Source of the DNA: Chloroflexota bacterium
GTDB taxonomy: Bacteria; Chloroflexota; Dehalococcoidia; UBA3495
Assembly (NCBI GenBank): GCA_002697005.1
Contig: NZUD01000049.1
Coordinates: 1-17,911, forward strand
Direction of reading: 5' to 3'
Length of the DNA: 17,911 bases
In this document: positions 14,013-17,911 of the stretch, one piece after another
How the letters are laid out: every line of letters begins with the position of its first letter
How positions within the stretch are numbered: the stretch's first letter is position 1
Notes under the pieces: generated by a model
Seen by the model: the letters and a program-made list of their open reading frames with translations, nothing else
What the model was told of the DNA's origin: nothing
Database searches by the model: none
Translations under genes and position numbers: made by a program

Positions 14013-15001
14013 CCCAGCTGGTCCCAGACCAACGCAGCGGCTCCAGCCAAGCCAACAGAGTCGCCCAGCCGGGCTGAAGTCAGTTGGAAATCTTTATGGA
14101 GTTCGCTCATAACCCGGCCCGTCACCTCCTGGCGGATGCGCAGGAGCAAATCCAGCTTAACCAGACCTTGGGTCACACCGCCACCCAGCACTATCATGTC
14201 TGGGTTGAACAAGTGGACAACGTTGGTCAGACCCACTACTAGCGCTGAAACGGCGCCATCCACAATCGATACGGCCAAAGGGTCGTTCTTAACTGCAGCA
14301 TCGAAAACAGCTTCAGAGTCTATAAGATGTGATGCAAGGGCCGCTAGAGCCGAATCAGCGAACGAGCCTGAAGCTACCTTCTGCTTGGCTATTCGCTCGA
14401 TGGCCGAACCCGACGCCATCGACTCAAGACACCCTTTAGACCTGCATTGGCACTCTAATGCGGCGTCGGTCGTATCAACTAAAGTATGCCCGATCTCTGC
14501 GGTGAGCCCGTTGGCACCCAGAAATACCGAGCCCTTGTCTACCAACCCACCACCAACCCCTGTGCTCACAGTGACGTAGAACAAGGTTTTGATCGGACGG
14601 CCATTATCCGCCGACTCTTTGCCCGCGCCGAAGTAATGTTCACCCAGGGCAGCCAGATTCCCGTCGTTACCCACCCAGACCGGTACGTTAAAAGCATTTT
14701 CCCACAGGTCTTTGAAAGACACCCCGTCAAGCACCATCAGGTTCGGTGGTTGAAAGAACGTGCCGGTAGTGGGTTCCACCGGTCCAGCCACTGCGGCTCC
14801 AATACCCGCCACGGAGCCCTCAGCTTGCCGGATAGTCTCGGCCAGGAGGTCCTGAGCGTTACCAAGGTACTCCTCTTTGGTCCCGTTTGGGGGGTTGGGC
14901 TTCCTGTCCTGCCAAAGGATCCTGCCCTGTTTGTTGATGAGGGCCGTCCTGATCCAAGTACCGCCCCAGTCCATGGCAACTGCCAATTGTGGTGCGCTCA
15001 T
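14006..15001 (-). CDS. ROK-family sugar kinase (glucokinase-like)
   Basis: A cytoplasmic ATP-dependent sugar kinase of 331 residues. The ATP-phosphate loop is AMDWGGTWIRTALI (9-22, with Asp11). GNDGNLAALGEHYFGAG supplies the catalytic base Asp113, and VSTGVGGGLV (145-154) is the second phosphate motif. The ROK zinc site is complete: His172 in AEIGHTLVD with Cys184, Cys186 and Cys191 in ECQCRSKGCLES. Glu169 and His172 belong to the sugar-binding signature of glucose/N-acylhexosamine kinases. There is no N-terminal helix-turn-helix, so it is an enzyme and not a NagC/XylR-type repressor. ATG at 15001 is preceded by AAGGTGG. It lies 71 bases after the TlpA-like gene on the same strand and could be read through from it, although the functions are unrelated. 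Confidence 0.93.
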   Translation of the reverse strand: MSAPQLAVAMDWGGTWIRTALINKQGRILWQDRKPNPPNGTKEEYLGNAQDLLAETIRQAEGSVAGIGAAVAGPVEPTTGTFFQPPNLMVLDGVSFKDLWENAFNVPVWVGNDGNLAALGEHYFGAGKESADNGRPIKTLFYVTVSTGVGGGLVDKGSVFLGANGLTAEIGHTLVDTTDAALECQCRSKGCLESMASGSAIERIAKQKVASGSFADSALAALASHLIDSEAVFDAAVKNDPLAVSIVDGAVSALVVGLTNVVHLFNPDMIVLGGGVTQGLVKLDLLLRIRQEVTGRVMSELHKDFQLTSARLGDSVGLAGAAALVWDQLGS

Positions 15002-15072
15002 AGCCCACCTTTATCGCTGTTTAGCGTTATAGGTCCAGCAATCCGCTGTTAATATCTCAAGCTGCTTGGCAT

Positions 15073-15630
15073 CTAACGTGACATCAGTTCATTGATCGTG
15101 TTCCGAAGGGTAGTCTCGGTCAAAGGCCCCGACAGCTTCTTTATCAGAAACCCGTCCCGTCCGATGAAATACTTCTCTGGAATCCCTCGTACGCCGTAGT
15201 CTATGGCTACGGTCCCATTTGCGTCGAACCCATTGGGGTAGACCTGCCCTTCCTGCTGGAGAAAGACCTCCGCATCCCCGGAATTATCCCATGTATTTAC
15301 CCCTATAAACTCAACCGGGTGTCCTCGGAACTCCTCATAGACTATGCCCAACGCTGGGGCCTCCGCACGACACGGTGCGCACCACGAGGCCCAGAAATCC
15401 ACCATCACGATCTTGCCACGCAGTTCGGAGAGCTTCAGAACTCCACCACCGACCAAATCCAATTCAAAATCCCTAGCCGAGCCGGTGTCAACTTCAAACT
15501 CGATCAAGTCGGAATTAATCGCCAAGCCTCCGGGATTACCACCAGTGCTGATGGACGCCCAAGCCAATATAGCGATGAGCGCGGCGATGGGAACTCCGCC
15601 ACCCAAAACTACCCAAACACGCTTGCTCAT
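15073..15630 (-). CDS. Membrane-anchored TlpA/ResA/CcmG-type thioredoxin
   Basis: The 185 residues start with an uncleaved membrane helix (about 5-27, after MSKR), followed by a thioredoxin-like domain outside the membrane. The redox motif is Trp83-Cys84-Ala85-Pro86-Cys87 in VDFWASWCAPCRAEAPAL. The cis-Pro is Pro151 in RGIPEKYFIGRDG. The central insert (VEFIGVNTWDNSGDAEVFLQQEG) and Glu152 after the cis-Pro are typical of CcmG/ResA proteins, which reduce the disulfide of apocytochrome c before heme attachment. Its ATG overlaps the upstream gene's stop (ATGA, 15627-15630), so it belongs to the ccmF operon; this favours the CcmG role over a general TlpA. No separate CcmH gene is seen beside it. 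Confidence 0.9.
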   Translation of the reverse strand: MSKRVWVVLGGGVPIAALIAILAWASISTGGNPGGLAINSDLIEFEVDTGSARDFELDLVGGGVLKLSELRGKIVMVDFWASWCAPCRAEAPALGIVYEEFRGHPVEFIGVNTWDNSGDAEVFLQQEGQVYPNGFDANGTVAIDYGVRGIPEKYFIGRDGFLIKKLSGPLTETTLRNTINELMSR

Positions 15631-16850
15631 TCTTGGTCCGACCTGGCGGAATCCCCATAGGCGCCTTGGCCTAGCACTTGAGAGACCAGTTCCATCCTTT
15701 CGGCCCGGTAATAAACATCAGACAACTCGCCTTTCTGGTATCGATGGTCTAAGGCTGCAACTGCCTGAACCACAGCCGTTCTCTCCCTTGGATCTACAGG
15801 CTCCGCCTCTCCAGACGAGCCATCCGCAAACGCAGGTCGATAACCCCATATCAAGCCGTACATGAGCATTGCGGCCAACGTTGCTCCCAAGGCGCAGGGA
15901 ATGGTAACCTGCCAAAATTTACCTCCCGTGACAGAGTCCACGAACCGTGCCCAAACTCCGGGCATCGGCAAGCCAATGAACTCCAGCTCTACACCCTGCC
16001 CACGGGGGATGTCATTGTGCTCGTAAGCCCGGTAAGCAGTCCCTTGGACGTTTATAGAGTCGATACTGCTTAGTCCGGTAACTTCCACCTCTGGGATCAC
16101 CTCTGGGATCCAAACTTGAAATATATCCGTGCCTTGCACCAAACTCTGACGGAATGGGAGTGTTTCGTCGTCGAAGGGAAACGTATACGAGAAATCAATA
16201 TTGTGGGGACCAGGCGCCACCGGAGACGCAAAGGCGAACCCTGTACCGATTGAAACGATATCCCCCGCCGGTAGGTCCGAGTTGACGTTTAGCTCTGTCG
16301 GGCTGGGAGGCAATGAAAAGCGGAGGAAACTGATCTGCTCCACATTTGTCAGGTCCGGGACCAGAGTGCGGTCCGAAGGATTATCGATCTGGACGAACTC
16401 GATGGCGCTGAGGGATTGAGCTCCTTCGTCCACCGCAGCGATGACCATCACATGACGCTTCACTTCGATGACTGAAGCGTCAGCGGTGGTCTCGAAGATG
16501 GTCAAGGTCAGATTCTCGACCAGACCTGCCTCATCCAGCGCCACCCCATAAAAGACTCCCAAGTAGTCAGCACTTACTGTGTAGGAATCGCCTTCGCGGG
16601 CTTGAACATCTTCAAATACGAACCGGCCCTGAGCGTCGGAGGACGTCTGTCCGGTACCTGACAACCTACCGTCAGCGCCCGTGATAAGCATCAAGACATT
16701 AAGGCCATCCGGGACAACCGCCCCTTCAGTCCCGTTTACCACCTGGCCGCGAACATCCAGCGTCTGTTGAGCTGAGATAGGTGTTGGGCCCAATACCGCC
16801 AACAACGACGCGAATGCCAATACCGTGAATAATGCCCTCGTCCCTCTCAC
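15627..16850 (-). CDS. Secreted, membrane-anchored beta-sandwich protein in the ccm operon
   Basis: The 407-residue protein has an N-terminal signal peptide (1-27, predicted cleavage after ISA before QQ) and a CarboxypepD_reg-like beta-sandwich (about 31-120, with LDVRGQVVNGTEG and SSDAQGRFVFEDV). A longer beta-rich periplasmic region follows (about 125-310), then one transmembrane helix (about 313-337) and a cytoplasmic tail of about 70 residues. The tail contains LDHRYQKGELSDVYY (367-381), a short amphipathic motif resembling one in the preceding protein. The start is GTG at 16850, overlapping the stop of the zinc-ribbon gene (GTGA); its own stop overlaps the start of the thioredoxin gene. 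Coupling on both sides argues for a role in cytochrome c maturation. I do not recognise an experimentally described homologue; a scaffold or apocytochrome-binding part is a guess. Confidence 0.8.
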   Translation of the reverse strand: MRGTRALFTVLAFASLLAVLGPTPISAQQTLDVRGQVVNGTEGAVVPDGLNVLMLITGADGRLSGTGQTSSDAQGRFVFEDVQAREGDSYTVSADYLGVFYGVALDEAGLVENLTLTIFETTADASVIEVKRHVMVIAAVDEGAQSLSAIEFVQIDNPSDRTLVPDLTNVEQISFLRFSLPPSPTELNVNSDLPAGDIVSIGTGFAFASPVAPGPHNIDFSYTFPFDDETLPFRQSLVQGTDIFQVWIPEVIPEVEVTGLSSIDSINVQGTAYRAYEHNDIPRGQGVELEFIGLPMPGVWARFVDSVTGGKFWQVTIPCALGATLAAMLMYGLIWGYRPAFADGSSGEAEPVDPRERTAVVQAVAALDHRYQKGELSDVYYRAERMELVSQVLGQGAYGDSARSDQE

Positions 16851-17296
16851 GATTGCAGCGCCATTTCCGCTCCACAGTTAAGGCACAAAGGTGTGCCTGC
16901 CAGCACCGCCGAGCTGCAGTCTGGACATGCCATTACTCTGCTGGTAACGCCAGCTTGGGTACCGGTTGCTAGCAATACCTCCTGTTCCAACGCCCATGCA
17001 GGGTCGCCGCGGCCGGCCTCCAACTGATCTCTGAGCACCTCGGCCGCCCGTACCCTATAAGCTTGGAATTGGGTCTGGAATTCTTCCTCGGCCAATCTAC
17101 CTAGCTGATATTCCAGGTCTAAGGTGTTTATTGCATCAAAGATATCCGCCAACGCCTGGTCATCTGTCGAAGCTGGAGTGTTGGCTTCGACAGTACCATA
17201 TGGTCGGGCGCGCATAAATGTGTAGTACACCACGCAAAAGCTGAACACCGCCAAAGCTGCTCCAAGGGATATGGCTATAACGGTTTCCGCGTCCAT
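16847..17296 (-). CDS. CcmI-like membrane protein with C-terminal zinc ribbon
   Basis: The 149 residues have one N-terminal membrane helix (about 5-27) followed by RARPYG, which predicts the rest to be cytoplasmic. A helical segment DIFDAINTLDLEYQLGRLAE (51-70) and following EEFQTQFQAYRVRAAEVL resemble the cytoplasmic coil after the first helix of CcmI, the cytochrome c maturation subunit. The C-terminus is a zinc ribbon with Cys124, Cys127, Cys138 and Cys141 (ACPDC...LCLNCG). The ATG at 17296 has a weak ribosome binding site and lies 30 bases after ccmF; the stop overlaps the next gene's GTG. The likely role is accessory to CcmF-mediated heme ligation, possibly in place of CcmI or CcmH. The CcmI resemblance is by motif spacing only. 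Confidence 0.78.
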   Translation of the reverse strand: MDAETVIAISLGAALAVFSFCVVYYTFMRARPYGTVEANTPASTDDQALADIFDAINTLDLEYQLGRLAEEEFQTQFQAYRVRAAEVLRDQLEAGRGDPAWALEQEVLLATGTQAGVTSRVMACPDCSSAVLAGTPLCLNCGAEMALQS

Positions 17297-17326
17297 GTGA
17301 CTCAGTGTATCAGGTGCGCATCGGCA

Positions 17327-17911
17327 CTAAACAGCCGAGGGCCGGGTAACGTAACTATGGGGGCTTTGCGCTGGCATTGGTACGCGTATCTTCTGTGGCC
17401 ACAGAGCGATGACCGTACCCACTAACATCACTGGGCCAGCCACCCACATCCACCACATAAGCGGATTCACCAATACCCGGAAGCCAACACTGCCGTCAGG
17501 CAGGTTCTCGCTAGGTACGATATACAGGTCCTCCACCGGCGTAGACCTTATGGCGGCGCTGGTGGAAGCCATGTTGAAGTTCGGATAGAAGGATCGCTTA
17601 GTGCGCATTGTCTCCAGACGGTCGCCACCACGGAACACCTGAACCGTGGAGGTGAACTCGGTACGGTTGCTTTTGGGGGTCTCAACAGTTCCCAAAAAGA
17701 CCAGTTCGTAGTCCTCTATCTGTGTACTCTGACCAGGGCTCAAGACCACATCTTTCTGCACACCGAAGAAAGATGTGCCGACGATCCCTAGGGTAACCAT
17801 TACCACCGACAGATGCACGATGTAGCCACCGTAACGAGGCCGATTGGCCATGATCAGCCTCACGAACGCCGTGCCATAATTCTCCCCTGAACTCCGGTGG
17901 CGTGCACCAGT
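17327..17911 (-). CDS. ccmF: Cytochrome c heme lyase subunit CcmF, C-terminal part (cut by window edge)
   Basis: The last 194 residues are visible; the frame stays open to base 17911, so the gene starts outside the window. The GTG at 17863 is internal, because conserved sequence (SSGENYGTAFVRLIMANRPR) runs through it. Signatures of the CcmF C-terminus are NRPRYGGYIVHLSVVMVTLGI (a membrane helix led by the conserved RYGGYIVH), a periplasmic beta-rich domain with LSPGQSTQIEDYELVF, RSFYPNFNMASTSAAIRSTPVEDLY, and the final helix NPLMWWMWVAGPVMLVGTVIALWP. CcmF belongs to System I cytochrome c maturation and helps transfer heme from CcmE to apocytochrome c. It leads the downstream zinc-ribbon, beta-sandwich and thioredoxin genes. 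Confidence 0.93.
   Translation of the reverse strand, partial: TGARHRSSGENYGTAFVRLIMANRPRYGGYIVHLSVVMVTLGIVGTSFFGVQKDVVLSPGQSTQIEDYELVFLGTVETPKSNRTEFTSTVQVFRGGDRLETMRTKRSFYPNFNMASTSAAIRSTPVEDLYIVPSENLPDGSVGFRVLVNPLMWWMWVAGPVMLVGTVIALWPQKIRVPMPAQSPHSYVTRPSAV

Noticed and set aside
14006..15001. ROK protein as a transcriptional repressor
   Set aside because: There is no N-terminal helix-turn-helix; the protein starts directly at the ATPase loop and has all kinase motifs.
15030..15072. CAAGCTGCTTG hairpin between the thioredoxin and ROK genes as a terminator
   Set aside because: The stem is only 4 bp and no T-run follows.
17327..17863. CcmF C-terminal part as a complete short gene starting with GTG at 17863
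   Set aside because: The reading frame is open to the window edge and the conserved sequence continues upstream, so it is a truncated view of full ccmF.

Overview
The window reads as a chromosomal segment of a free-living, metabolically versatile bacterium. It is gene-dense, with short intergenic gaps, Shine-Dalgarno sequences, frequent GTG/TTG starts and stop/start overlaps. A TRAP transporter, two oxalate/formate-type MFS carriers, several CMD proteins, an FAH hydrolase, an SDR and a VOC protein next to a System I cytochrome c maturation cluster recall catabolism-rich Chloroflexota (Dehalococcoidia/SAR202-like). That placement is inference from gene content; no rRNA or tRNA gene is visible. 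I see no insertion sequence, phage gene, integrase or CRISPR array.

Layout. At 93-479 lies a RidA-family gene with a consensus -10 box. It converges on a left-pointing transport block: MFS carrier (3570-2254), then TRAP large permease (2066-585). A perfect 22-bp inverted repeat separates the two directions. A 608-bp gap without a credible gene follows, then nadE (5957-4179, minus). nadE diverges from a small VOC gene (6138-6533, plus).

The central plus-strand unit (6675-10842) holds a benzoylformate-decarboxylase-like ThDP enzyme, a TTG-started CMD protein without a CxxC, an AhpD-like CxxCxxxH protein overlapping it by ATGA, and an MFS carrier. It looks like one operon for uptake and breakdown of a small organic (2-oxo) acid, with a peroxidase-like or ring-product-handling pair. 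Its last stop codon overlaps that of a convergent methyltransferase (11531-10839). Next come a lone cysteine-less CMD protein (11662-12039), an FAH-family hydrolase (12900-12118, minus) with a clear terminator, and a divergent SDR (13092-13862) lacking the catalytic Ser and Tyr.

The right end is minus-strand throughout: the C-terminal part of CcmF (cut by the window edge), a membrane-anchored zinc-ribbon protein, a secreted beta-sandwich protein with one membrane helix, a TlpA/CcmG-type thioredoxin and a ROK sugar kinase. The zinc-ribbon and beta-sandwich proteins share a short helical motif in their predicted cytoplasmic parts. They occupy the place where CcmH/CcmI would be expected, so they may be lineage-specific cytochrome c maturation factors. 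No transcriptional regulator gene is visible in the window.
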